This document shows, piece after piece, positions 16,875-25,356 of a stretch of 64,000 nt of DNA. Location: assembly GCF_029948125.1 (NCBI RefSeq), contig NZ_JASAMB010000004.1:186001-250000 (forward strand), written 5' to 3'. The translations under genes and the position numbers were made by a program. Position 1 is the first letter of the stretch; each line of letters starts with the position of its first letter. Below the pieces are notes generated by a model that worked only from the letters and a program-made list of their open reading frames with translations, did not search any database and was not told the origin of the DNA. This DNA comes from Catellatospora sp. KI3 (GTDB lineage Bacteria > Actinomycetota > Actinomycetes > Mycobacteriales > Micromonosporaceae).

Positions 16875-18053
16875 TCAGGCGGTCGCCTCGACGGTTTCGC
16901 CCGAGACCGCCTCGGTCCGGCCGCCGTGCCAGGCCAGCACGCCGCACGCGGCAGCGGCCACGGCGCACACCGGCCACAGGGCGGCGGGCGCGAGGCCGTA
17001 CAGGGCGGCGCCCAGCGGGGCGGCGAGCATGGTGCCGCTGGTCGCGGCGGCGGTGTAGAGACCCTGGTAGCGACCGGTCAGCCCGTCCGGGGCCCGGTCG
17101 AGCACGTACGCGGTCGCGGTGGTCTTGTAGAGGATCTCGCCCGCGGTGAGCACCACCATCGCGGCGATCACCAGCGCCGCGCCGGTGCCGAGGCCGAACA
17201 GCGCCATGCCGGCGCCGACCAGGGCGTAACCGGTGCCGAGGATCCTGGGGGCCGGCCGGTGCCGCAGCAGCATGGTCACCGGGATCTCCAGCAGCAGGAT
17301 CAGCCCGGAACCGACCGCGATGAGCGTGGCGTACAGGGTGAGCCCCTGCCCGTGGTCGCGCAGGTGCACCGGCAGGGTGGTGTACAGCTGCCGGTACACG
17401 ACGTCCACGACCACGATCGCGGGCAGCAGCGCCAGCAGGGTCCGGTCGGCGCGCACACTGGACCACAGCCCGGACGACCGCGCGGCCGGGGCGGTGGCGG
17501 CCACCGGCTCGGCGCGCAGCAGCGCGGCGGTGACGGCCCGTACCGCCAGGACGACCAGTCCGTCGATCACGAACAGCGCGGTGAAGTGCTCCACCGCCAG
17601 CAGCGCACCCAGTGGCGGGCCGATGACGCAGCCCGCGTTGAACGCCGCCCGGCCGATCGCGACGGCCCGGCGCCGGTCACCGGGCGCCACGGCCAGCGCG
17701 GTGAGCGCGCCCTGGGCGGTGCCCGCCGTGGCGCCGCTGTAGCCGAGCACGGCGGTCGACACCGCGAGCAGCGCCACCGGCGTCCACGGTATGAGCAGGG
17801 TGACGACCCCGGCGACGGTCGAGGCGGCCAGCAGGACGCGGCGGTGGCCGTACCGGTCGCCGAACCCGCCGCCGGTCAGGTTGCCCGCGAGCAGGCCCAC
17901 GCCCAGTGCCCCGCTGACCAGGCCGGCCTGGGCCAGCGGCAGGGCACGCGGTCCGGTCAGGTACAGGAACAGGAAGGTGAAGACGAAGGACCCGGCGGCG
18001 TTGACGAAGCGGCCGACGGCGAGGATCCACACGATCCGGGGGATGTCGCGCAC
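16875..18053 (-). CDS. MFS transporter, DHA1-like
   Basis: A 392-residue inner-membrane protein with about 12 hydrophobic helices. The loop 2-3 motif GGGFGDRYGHRRVLL follows helix 2, as in drug:H+ antiporter (DHA1) family transporters. The N-terminus RIVWILAVGRFVNAAGSFVF is typical of small actinobacterial efflux or sugar permeases. It lies between the two copies of the CPTCWG module on the same strand, but has its own spacing to each neighbour. The substrate is unknown. Confidence 0.88.
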   Translation of the reverse strand: MRDIPRIVWILAVGRFVNAAGSFVFTFLFLYLTGPRALPLAQAGLVSGALGVGLLAGNLTGGGFGDRYGHRRVLLAASTVAGVVTLLIPWTPVALLAVSTAVLGYSGATAGTAQGALTALAVAPGDRRRAVAIGRAAFNAGCVIGPPLGALLAVEHFTALFVIDGLVVLAVRAVTAALLRAEPVAATAPAARSSGLWSSVRADRTLLALLPAIVVVDVVYRQLYTTLPVHLRDHGQGLTLYATLIAVGSGLILLLEIPVTMLLRHRPAPRILGTGYALVGAGMALFGLGTGAALVIAAMVVLTAGEILYKTTATAYVLDRAPDGLTGRYQGLYTAAATSGTMLAAPLGAALYGLAPAALWPVCAVAAAACGVLAWHGGRTEAVSGETVEATA

Positions 18054-18122
18054 GCGGGCACCCTATGCCCATGATCACTCTCGCGCAAAGCCATTAGGCC
18101 ACCCCGCCCGGCCCGATCTGTG

Positions 18123-18154
18123 GACGCGGTGCCGGGTCGACCCGGCACCGCGTC
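18123..18154. terminator. hairpin terminator after CPTCWG copy B
   Basis: GACGCGGTGCCGGG pairs perfectly with CCCGGCACCGCGTC around a TCGA loop, 5 bases beyond the minus-strand stop. Confidence 0.75.
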
Positions 18155-18159
18155 GGATG

Positions 18160-18711
18160 TCATCCCCAGCAGGTCGGGCAGTTCGGCCCGCCGCCGCCGG
18201 GGTCGTCGCTGTACTTCAGCGGGACCGTGACCGGCCGGGCGACCGACGGCGCGTCCGTGGGCACAGGATCTCCAAGTCGGGGCACGGCCTGCCCGTTCAC
18301 CACCTCGAACACGATCGCGCGGCAGTCCAGGCGCGTGGTCGGGCTGACCAGCAGGCATACGGCGGTCGTGTCCGAGGGCAGTCCCACGTTGACCGCGAAC
18401 GACGGCGCCGCCGGACTCACCGACCGCAGGTAGGGGTGGGCCCAGCCCCGCACCTCGGAGGGCCGGTAGAACACGATCGAGAAGATCTCGAAGGTCTCGA
18501 TGTCCGAGCAGGCCACGAGCTGGCCGCGGAAGACCGAGGACACGCCCGGCACGACCGTGAGACTGTCGATCTGCCCGGTGACCACCGTCGGCGGGCAGTA
18601 CGTGCTCATCCACGAGTAGGCGTCGCCGGTGAAGCCCCCGGCATGCGCCGAACCGGGCGAGCCGAGAGCCAGCAGCAGCGCCGTCGCGGCGGCTAGAAAG
18701 GAACGTCGCAT
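18160..18711 (-). CDS. exported protein with C-terminal CPTCWG motif, copy B
   Basis: A 183-residue secreted paralogue of the protein at 15113-15649. The signal peptide (MRRSFLAAATALLLALG) is cut near AHA. The mature part shares WMS, a TGxID segment, TTAVCLL, RLDCRA and the identical GPNCPTCWG end. Starts at 18711 or 18714 (adjacent ATG codons) are both possible. The frame is open back to a GTG at 18882, which corresponds to the start of a deleted regulator, but the signal peptide argues for the internal start. Function is unknown. Conserved Cys pairs suggest a disulfide-stabilised extracytoplasmic protein. Confidence 0.8.
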   Translation of the reverse strand: MRRSFLAAATALLLALGSPGSAHAGGFTGDAYSWMSTYCPPTVVTGQIDSLTVVPGVSSVFRGQLVACSDIETFEIFSIVFYRPSEVRGWAHPYLRSVSPAAPSFAVNVGLPSDTTAVCLLVSPTTRLDCRAIVFEVVNGQAVPRLGDPVPTDAPSVARPVTVPLKYSDDPGGGGPNCPTCWG

Positions 18712-18848
18712 CATCCACCTGTCTGCGGTCGATCTATACTCCGAACACCGGGCGGCCTTCTCAGGACGCCGGTGGCAGCACGGAACCGCACAGCACCGAG
18801 CACTTCGTCGAGCCCGCCGACCCCTCGTCGGCTCGCGGTGACACTCTG

Positions 18849-18882
18849 ACCGCGACATCGACGGCGCGACCCGCATCCGCAC
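18849..18882 (-). pseudogene. 5' remnant of a second LuxR-type regulator gene
   Basis: On the minus strand the first 34 bases from GTG at 18882 match the first 34 bases of the regulator at 16692 at about 28 positions, encoding MRMRVAPSMSR against MQTQVVPSLSR. After that the similarity stops, and 137 bases later the CPTCWG copy B begins. The rest of the regulator has been deleted. Upstream palindromes matching copy 1 confirm the homology. Confidence 0.65.
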
Positions 18883-18902
18883 TCGGTGCCTCCGCTGCCT
18901 CC

Positions 18903-18930
18903 TGATGCCATCCCCCGTCGGCTGACATCA
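18903..18930 (-). promoter_or_regulatory. operator-like inverted repeat, module copy 2
   Basis: TGATG and CATCA flank a centre containing CCATCCCCCGTCGGCTGA, nearly identical to 16710-16744. The outer C-G pair of copy 1 is T-A here on both arms, so symmetry is preserved. This is the pattern expected of a selected site. Confidence 0.55.
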
Positions 18931-19022
18931 TTCCGCGTCGGATCTTGCCGTGCGGTCCCGTGCCGCTCCGGTGGACTCAACATAAAGATCGCGACGCACG
19001 GACGCCAGGATCGCGACCGCCG

Positions 19023-19038
19023 TTGCACTTTTGTGCAA
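19023..19038. promoter_or_regulatory. 16-bp palindrome TTGCACTTTTGTGCAA, module copy 2
   Basis: Identical to the palindrome at 16831-16846, and here extended by CCG/CGG on both sides into a 22-bp inverted repeat. It lies 140 bases from the remnant GTG and about 220 bases upstream of the divergent xylanase gene, so it might also influence that gene. Confidence 0.65.
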
Positions 19039-19256
19039 CGGCGGCGGCGCGGTGGCGCGACGCACCGGGGACCGTTTGACGCCCCGCAGGCCCGGCTCAT
19101 AGCATCGACCCGGATCGCCTTCCGGGCAGACCGTCGCACCGCGACGGTCGGCACGCCTTTCGGGAGTCGGCGGGTCACAGGCGTCCGCAGCCCGCGCGAC
19201 CGGCCGTACCCCTGGGCAGGGTGCGCGGCGGCGCGCACGCCCGTTGAGGACCCCAC

Positions 19257-21296
19257 GTGTCTCCACTGTCCTGGAAACGCCTGCATGCCGGTCTCGGCAT
19301 GCTCCTGCTGGCCGCCACGCTGCCTGTCGCGGTCATCGCCCTGTCCCCCGAGCCGGTCCGCGCCGCGGACCCGGTCACCGTCCTCACCAGTGACTTCGAG
19401 GACGGCACCACCCAGAGCTGGGCCATGCGCGGCACCGCCGAGGTCGTGGCCAGCAGCACCGCCGCCGCGCACGCCGGCACCCGCAGCCTGCTCACCAGCG
19501 GCCGCACCGCCGCCTGGAACGGCCCGAGCCGCAGCCTGCTGTCCACCGTCACCAAGGGCGTGCGCTACACGTACTCGGTGTGGGCGCGGACGGCGACCGG
19601 GGCGGGCACCGCGCAGCTGCGGATGAGCGTCGAGCGGCGACTGGGCACCACGACCAACTATGAGCAGGTCGTCAACAGCACCAACGTGTCCGAATCCGGC
19701 TGGACCCAGCTGACCGGCTCGTACACGCTGGCCAACGACGCCGACTTCTTCGCCGTGTACGTCGAGACGGTCAGCGGCACGGCCTCGTTCCACATCGACG
19801 ACTTCACCCTGTCGTACGTCCCGGCGAGCCCGATCCAGACCGGCATCCCGTCGCTGAAGACCGTCTTCGCCAACGACTTTCCGATCGGGGCGGCCGTCGG
19901 CCGCTCGGAGCTGCTGGCCGAGCACGGCCAGCTGCTGGCCAAGCACTTCAACTCGCTCACGCCCGGCAACGCGCTCAAGTGGGACGCGACCGAGCCCACC
20001 GAGGGCGTGTTCAACTACACCGACGCCGATGCGATCGTCGCGTTCGCCAAGGCCAACGGCATCAAGGTGCGCGGGCACACGTTCGTGTGGCACCAGCAGA
20101 CGCCCGCGTGGGTGTTCAACGACGCGGCCGGGCAGCCGATGACCGCCACCGCGGCGAACAAGACGCTGCTGCTGGCGCGGCTGGAGGCGCACATCCGCGC
20201 CGTCGGCACCCGCTACGCCAACGACATCTACGCCTGGGACGTCGTCAACGAGGTCATCGACGAGAACCAGTCCGACGGGCTGCGCCGCAGCACCTGGTTC
20301 AACATCACCGGGCTGGACTTCATCCGGACCGCGTTCCGGGTGGCGCGCCAGGTGGCGCCGAACGCGAAGCTGTACATCAACGACTACAACACCAACGTGG
20401 CGGCCAAGCGCGACAAGCTCTACGCCCTGGTCAGCCAGCTGAAGGCCGAGGGTGTGCCGATCGACGGGGTCGGGCACCAGATGCACGGCAACGTCGACTG
20501 GCCGACCGGCGCCGACGTCGACGCGATGATCGCCAAGTTCATCCCGCTGGGGGTGGAGCAGCAGATCACCGAGATGGACACCAGCATCTACACCAGCTCC
20601 TCGGAGAGCTTCACCACCCCGCCCGCCGAGCGGCTGACCCGCCAGGCCGCCCGGTACAAGGCCTGGTTCGACGTGTACCGCAAGTACAAGGCGAACATCA
20701 CCTCGGTGACGCTGTGGGGTCTGGCCGACGACAACACCTGGCTGGACAGCTACCCGGTCAGCCGCAAGGACTTCCCGCTGCTGTTCGACGTGTCGCTGCA
20801 GGCCAAGGAGGCGTACTGGGCGATCGTCGGCACCACCTCGCCGTCGGCGTCCGCCTCGGCCTCGCCGTCGCCGAGCAGGTCGGCCAGTCCGAGCCCGTCG
20901 GCCAGCGCGTCGCCCAGCGCCTCGCCGAGCCCGTCGCGTAGCGCGTCGCCGTCGCCGACGGCGAGCACGCAGCCGGTGGGCTGCCGGGTGACGTACACGA
21001 TCACCAACCAGTGGAACAACGGGTTCCAGGGTGACGTGGTGATCACGAACATGGGCGCCGCGCCGGTCAGCGGCTGGACGCTGCGGTGGACGTTCGCCAA
21101 CGGCCAGGTGATCAACCAGGCCTGGAACGGCAACTACACCCAGACCGGGGCCAGCGCGGCCGTCACCAACGCGAGCTGGAACGGCACCATCGCGCCGGGG
21201 ACCAGCCAGGGCTTCGGCTTCCTCAGCAGCTGGAGCGGCACCAACAGCAAGCCGACGCTGTTCAGCCTCAACGGCACCAACTGCACGGTCGCCTGA
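19257..21296 (+). CDS. GH10 endo-1,4-beta-xylanase with N-terminal CBM and C-terminal CBM2
   Basis: A 679-residue exported xylanase hydrolysing the xylan backbone. Signal peptide residues 1-38; residues about 42-190 form a CBM4_9/CBM22-type beta-sandwich (VLTSDFEDGTTQSW). The GH10 barrel spans about 195-525 with acid/base Glu332 in WDVVNE and nucleophile Glu439 in ITEMD. A Ser/Pro/Ala linker follows, then CBM2 (CRVTYTITNQWNNGFQGDVV). GTG follows TGAGGA. The linker and CBM2 resemble those of the AA10 enzyme, suggesting both act together on plant biomass. Confidence 0.95.
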   Translation: MSPLSWKRLHAGLGMLLLAATLPVAVIALSPEPVRAADPVTVLTSDFEDGTTQSWAMRGTAEVVASSTAAAHAGTRSLLTSGRTAAWNGPSRSLLSTVTKGVRYTYSVWARTATGAGTAQLRMSVERRLGTTTNYEQVVNSTNVSESGWTQLTGSYTLANDADFFAVYVETVSGTASFHIDDFTLSYVPASPIQTGIPSLKTVFANDFPIGAAVGRSELLAEHGQLLAKHFNSLTPGNALKWDATEPTEGVFNYTDADAIVAFAKANGIKVRGHTFVWHQQTPAWVFNDAAGQPMTATAANKTLLLARLEAHIRAVGTRYANDIYAWDVVNEVIDENQSDGLRRSTWFNITGLDFIRTAFRVARQVAPNAKLYINDYNTNVAAKRDKLYALVSQLKAEGVPIDGVGHQMHGNVDWPTGADVDAMIAKFIPLGVEQQITEMDTSIYTSSSESFTTPPAERLTRQAARYKAWFDVYRKYKANITSVTLWGLADDNTWLDSYPVSRKDFPLLFDVSLQAKEAYWAIVGTTSPSASASASPSPSRSASPSPSASASPSASPSPSRSASPSPTASTQPVGCRVTYTITNQWNNGFQGDVVITNMGAAPVSGWTLRWTFANGQVINQAWNGNYTQTGASAAVTNASWNGTIAPGTSQGFGFLSSWSGTNSKPTLFSLNGTNCTVA

Positions 21297-21302
21297 CCGG
21301 AC

Positions 21303-21335
21303 GGGTGCGGGTGCCCTCGCCGGGCACCCGCACCC
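21303..21335. terminator. bidirectional hairpin terminator
   Basis: GGGTGCGGGTGCCC pairs perfectly with GGGCACCCGCACCC around a five-base loop, between the convergent xylanase and DUF1906 genes. Confidence 0.8.
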
Positions 21336-21345
21336 GCCTCGCGGG

Positions 21346-22617
21346 TCAGACCCGGGTGATGCGTACCGCGTCGGCCACCACGTAGCCGGTGCCGCTGGTC
21401 CAGCGGCTGACGCCGATCTTGTTACCCGGCCCGGCCGGGAGCGTGAACGTGCCGATGGACACCCACTGGCCGCCGTTGGCCTGCTGGTTGACGTACACGG
21501 ACTGGTTGCCGCCGGTCGTGGCCACGATGAAGGGCGTCAGATTGTTGTAGCCGGGGTCGGCCGGATACCAGACCGAGACCTGGTAGGCGCCGGTGGTCGG
21601 CAGGTCGGCCTGGAACCAGGCGACGTCGCTGGAGTTCACCGGGGTGGCGAACCGGTAGTCGGCCCCGTTGCGCTGCGGCGAGTAGGACGAGGTGCCCCAG
21701 TTGGCGCTGGCGGTGAAGCCGCCCGCCGCGGCGTTGTCGACGGTCGTGCTCCACTGCTGCGGTGCGCCCGGCGCGACGAGGTCGAGGTAGTCGTGGTCGA
21801 TGTTCATCGTCACGCCGCCCCAGGTCTCGTTGCCGCCGCCGGTGTACTGGTGCACCCGCTGGTGGTCCGCCCAGTACGCGTCGGGGCAGTAGGTGCCCGC
21901 GTCGGTGTCGGCCACCCCGTTCCACCAGGCGATCCACAGCTGGTCGACCTGGGTGTAGGCCGGGTTGCCGTACTCGGCGCACACGTCCTTGATGCCGGAG
22001 TTGCCGCTGGAGTACATGCCGGACACGTAGCCGAGTTCGTGCAGGCGCTCGGTCCAGCCGGACAGGAACGACAGCACCGCCGCCTTGCAGGAGGCGCTCG
22101 TCGGGTACGCCTCCATGTCGTTGAAGATGGTGCTGCCGGCGCCGATGCCCAGCGCCTTGGCGGCGGTGGTGGAGCTGTTGGCGGCGGTGCGGCCCTGGGA
22201 GCGGGCCGTGGTCGGGTCAGCCGACATCTTCGGGGCGCGGGTGCCGCAGGGGGCCTGGTAGCCCAGCTCGATCGGCATCAGGTGCCAGCCGTTGGCGACC
22301 TGGTTGGCGACCCAGGTGGCGGTGAGGTTCGGCTGGGAGCAGGAGCGGCTGCCGCCGCTGATGTAGATGCCGACGGCCCGGTACGGCGAGCTGCTGCGCC
22401 AGGCGTTCATGTTGGACTGCGACGGGGCGGCGCAGGTCTCGAAGCCCTTGCCGGTGTAGGTACCCGGCTGCGGGGCGACCGCGAGCGGCGCGGCGGCCGC
22501 CGCCAGGGGTGTCGGCCCAGCCCCGGCGGTCGCGGCCGGTGCGGCCGCCCAGGTCGCGGCCACCACGAGTATCGCCGCCGCGGCCGTACCACCGATGCGG
22601 GCCAGTGCTCTTCCCAT
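21346..22617 (-). CDS. secreted DUF1906 glycoside hydrolase-like protein with golvesin-type domain
   Basis: A 423-residue exported protein. After the signal peptide comes a DUF1906 (GH25-like TIM barrel) domain, about residues 55-270, with GIYISGGSRSCSQ, IFNDMEAYP (the acidic D-E pair expected in the active site) and DHQRVHQYTGG. The last ~130 residues form a golvesin C-terminal-like beta domain (FTASANWGTSSYSPQRNGAD, ending YVVADAVRI). AAGGAGG fixes the ATG at 22617. It probably acts on peptidoglycan or another extracellular glycan, but no activity is established for DUF1906. Confidence 0.87.
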   Translation of the reverse strand: MGRALARIGGTAAAAILVVAATWAAAPAATAGAGPTPLAAAAAPLAVAPQPGTYTGKGFETCAAPSQSNMNAWRSSSPYRAVGIYISGGSRSCSQPNLTATWVANQVANGWHLMPIELGYQAPCGTRAPKMSADPTTARSQGRTAANSSTTAAKALGIGAGSTIFNDMEAYPTSASCKAAVLSFLSGWTERLHELGYVSGMYSSGNSGIKDVCAEYGNPAYTQVDQLWIAWWNGVADTDAGTYCPDAYWADHQRVHQYTGGGNETWGGVTMNIDHDYLDLVAPGAPQQWSTTVDNAAAGGFTASANWGTSSYSPQRNGADYRFATPVNSSDVAWFQADLPTTGAYQVSVWYPADPGYNNLTPFIVATTGGNQSVYVNQQANGGQWVSIGTFTLPAGPGNKIGVSRWTSGTGYVVADAVRITRV

Positions 22618-22709
22618 CCGCGCCTCCTTGAAGATTTCTTGCATTCCTCCGTCGTGAATAGAAAGCTTTTACCACACATCGAGCGCCGTCGGTAGGCCGC
22701 GCTTACCGG

Positions 22710-25001
22710 TCAGCTCGGCTCGGCCCGGACCTGCCGCGCGGTGGCCCGCAGCTTGCGGCGCAGATCCCCGGTCAGCGGATGCCCGACGGCGTTGAGGATG
22801 CGGTACGCGGTCAGCCAGTGCTCGCGCGCGGTCTCCAGGTCGCCGACCGCCTCCACCGCGTCGCCGAGATGGGTGAGCAGCTGCGCCTGCAGCACCTGGT
22901 CGTCCAGCTCCCGGGCCAGCCGCAGCCCCCGCTCGAACTGCCGCACCGCCTGCGCGTGGTCGCCCAGGTGCTGGTACACCAGCCCCAGCCAGTCCCAGCC
23001 GACCGCCTCGTTGGCGCGGTCGCCGCAGCGCCGCAGCGCGTCGATCGCCGCGAGGTGGTACGGCACCGCCTCCCGGTGCTCGCCCGCCATGTCGAGGTAC
23101 AGGCCGACCGCCAGCCCCGACTTGCCCACCCAGTACCCGTCCCGCAGCTCGGTGTACAGGGCGAGGGCCTGCTGCGCCTGTTCGAGCGCGCGGACCAGGT
23201 CGCCCTGCAGCCAGTACACGTAGGACAGCACGTAGTGGGCCTCGCCCGCGCCGGCCCGGTCGCCGACCGCCCGGCTCAGCGCGACGGCCTGGCTCATGTG
23301 CCGGTGGGCGTCGTCGAACCGGGCCAGGCGGCCCTGCACGGCACCGAGGAACCGGTGCGCGTGGGCGGCCGCGGGCTGGTCGGTCATCGCGGCCGCCGCG
23401 CGCAGCGCTACCGCCCAGGCGGCGCCCTCCTCACGCCAGAGCCGCCGCTCGTGCAGGAACGTGTCCAGCGCCCAGGTGAGCTGCCACGCCTGCATGTGCA
23501 GCCCCGCGTCGGCGGCCTGCCGCAGCGTCGCGAGCAGGACCCGGTGCTCGTTCTGCAGCCAGCGCACGGCCGCGTCGAGGCTGTTGTAGGCCCGGTGCGC
23601 GCCGGGACGGACCGCCAGCACCAGCGGGATCGGCGGCCGGACCGGGTTCAGCACCAGATCGGCCTGGTAGGCGGCGTGGGTGTAGTGGTCGAGCAGCCGG
23701 GTCAGCGCCGCCCGCCGCGACTCGTCCGACTCCTGCGCGCGGACCAGCTCGGCGGCGTACGCCCGCAGCAGGTCGTGCAGCTGGTAGCGGCCCGGCACGT
23801 GCTCGGTCACCAGGCTCGCGTCGGCCAGCTCCCGCAGCGTACGCCGCACCTGCGGAACGGGCAGCCCGGCCAGCGCGGCGACCGCCGCCACCGCGATGTC
23901 GGGCCCGGCCGCCAGGCCCAGCAGCCGGAACAGCGCGGCGGCGGCCGGGCTCAGCGCCCGGTACGACCACGAGAACACCGCCCGCACGCCCTGCCCGTCG
24001 CCGTCGGCCAGCACCTCCAGCTGCCCTCGGGTGCGGCGCAGCTCCAGCGCGAGGGTGACCGGCGAGAACCCGGTCAGCCGGGCCCTGGCTCCGGCCAGCG
24101 CGAGGGCCAGCGGCAGCCGCCCGCACGCGGCCGCGATGGCGGTGACGGCGTCCCGGTCGCCCGGCTCGGTGCCCATCCGGCGGGCCAGCAGCTCCACCGC
24201 CTCGGCGACGGGCGGCACGTCCAGCGGCACCGCCAGGGCGCCGGTGTGCGCGATCAGCGTCGCCAGGCGGCGCCTGCTGGTGACCACGGTGCGGGTGGCC
24301 GCGCCGCTGGGCACCAGCGGGCGCACCTGATCTGCGTCGCGCGCGTTGTCCAGCACCACCAGCAGCCTGCGGTCGGCCGTCAGGCTGCGGTACAGCGCCA
24401 CCTGCGCCTGCGGGTCGGTCGGCACCCGGTCGGGCGCGACACCGAGCGCGTCCAGGAAGCCCCGCACGGCCGCGACCGGGTCCACCGCCTCGTCGCTGTC
24501 GTCGAAGCCGCGCAGGTTCAGGTACAGCTGGCCGTCGGCGTACCCGGCGGCGACCCGGTGCGCCCAGTGCACCGCGAGCGCGGTCTTGCCGACCCCGGCC
24601 ACCCCGGAGATCACCACCAGGCCCGGCGGCGCCTGGTCGAGGGCGGCGAGTTCGCCGTCGCGGCCGGTGAACCCGGTGACGTCGGCGGGCAGCTGCGCGG
24701 GCGTCAGCAGATCGGGGGCGTCCGAGGGCGGCGGTTCGACCCGCTCGGCGTCGTCCGCGCGGTCGCCGGACTGCTGCGGCTCCGGCTCGGCGGGCAGGGC
24801 GGACTGCTGGAAGCGCTCGCGGTCCTCCGGCGACAGGGCCAGCGCGTCGGCCAGCGCCCGGACGCTGCTCGGCCGCGGTGCCGCGACCCGCCCCGCCTCC
24901 AGCTCGCGGATCTGGCGCACGCTCAGCCCCGACGACGCGGCCAGTTCCTCCTGCGTGAGCAGCGCCTGCGTACGCAGGGCCCTCAGCGTGCTGCCGAACA
25001 C
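22710..25001 (-). CDS. XRE/NB-ARC/TPR (STAND) transcriptional regulator
   Basis: A 763-residue regulator. An XRE HTH (residues about 5-60: LRALRTQALLTQEELAASSG) is followed by a Pro/Asp-rich linker. An NB-ARC ATPase comes next with Walker A GVAGVGKTAL and Walker B LLVVLDNARD, then a winged helix region and about six TPR units to the end. GGAGGAG five bases before the GTG at 25001 sets the start, and the 44 codons further upstream are not family-like. STAND proteins of this type usually control secondary metabolism or development. A palindrome lies in the divergent region. Confidence 0.88.
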   Translation of the reverse strand: MFGSTLRALRTQALLTQEELAASSGLSVRQIRELEAGRVAAPRPSSVRALADALALSPEDRERFQQSALPAEPEPQQSGDRADDAERVEPPPSDAPDLLTPAQLPADVTGFTGRDGELAALDQAPPGLVVISGVAGVGKTALAVHWAHRVAAGYADGQLYLNLRGFDDSDEAVDPVAAVRGFLDALGVAPDRVPTDPQAQVALYRSLTADRRLLVVLDNARDADQVRPLVPSGAATRTVVTSRRRLATLIAHTGALAVPLDVPPVAEAVELLARRMGTEPGDRDAVTAIAAACGRLPLALALAGARARLTGFSPVTLALELRRTRGQLEVLADGDGQGVRAVFSWSYRALSPAAAALFRLLGLAAGPDIAVAAVAALAGLPVPQVRRTLRELADASLVTEHVPGRYQLHDLLRAYAAELVRAQESDESRRAALTRLLDHYTHAAYQADLVLNPVRPPIPLVLAVRPGAHRAYNSLDAAVRWLQNEHRVLLATLRQAADAGLHMQAWQLTWALDTFLHERRLWREEGAAWAVALRAAAAMTDQPAAAHAHRFLGAVQGRLARFDDAHRHMSQAVALSRAVGDRAGAGEAHYVLSYVYWLQGDLVRALEQAQQALALYTELRDGYWVGKSGLAVGLYLDMAGEHREAVPYHLAAIDALRRCGDRANEAVGWDWLGLVYQHLGDHAQAVRQFERGLRLARELDDQVLQAQLLTHLGDAVEAVGDLETAREHWLTAYRILNAVGHPLTGDLRRKLRATARQVRAEPS

Positions 25002-25189
25002 GGCGCTCCTCCCCCAGCTGCGGCACCCCGTCTGCTGCGTCCGCCACCGGCAACCGCCGGTAAGCCGCCGGTGTGCCGCCGCCGCACCGCCCGCGGCGGC
25101 TCGTGCGGCAGGTCTCGCCCGAGGGGCGACCACTGACGACGAAACACCAGGTCGGGCGCTTGCGGCGGAACGGATCAGGCCTCGTCCGA

Positions 25190-25206
25190 TAGTCGCCGGG
25201 CGACTA
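25190..25206. promoter_or_regulatory. 17-bp palindrome in a divergent intergenic region
   Basis: TAGTCGCCGGGCGACTA is perfectly symmetrical about its central G. It lies in the 355-base region between the STAND regulator (minus) and the I36 inhibitor gene (plus), where no gene is visible, so an operator for one of them is plausible. A second hairpin (CGGCGCC/GGCGCCG, 25319-25338) lies just before the inhibitor's ribosome site. Confidence 0.4.
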
Positions 25207-25356
25207 GCCGATCATCCAATCCGTACGCACCGGTCGAGGCTAGCAAAGCGGCAAAACGCCGATCAACCGCAGGCGCGACGCCTGTCCTCCGACCCGGGGT
25301 CCGAACAAGACTGATCACGGCGCCGAGAACCGGCGCCGGATTCCCTTGGAGGAAGC

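Noticed and set aside
18160-18882. A 240-residue reading of CPTCWG copy B from the GTG at 18882
   Set aside because: The signal peptide would be internal, and the N-terminal part is out-of-context sequence after a regulator deletion. The ATG at 18711/18714 is preferred.
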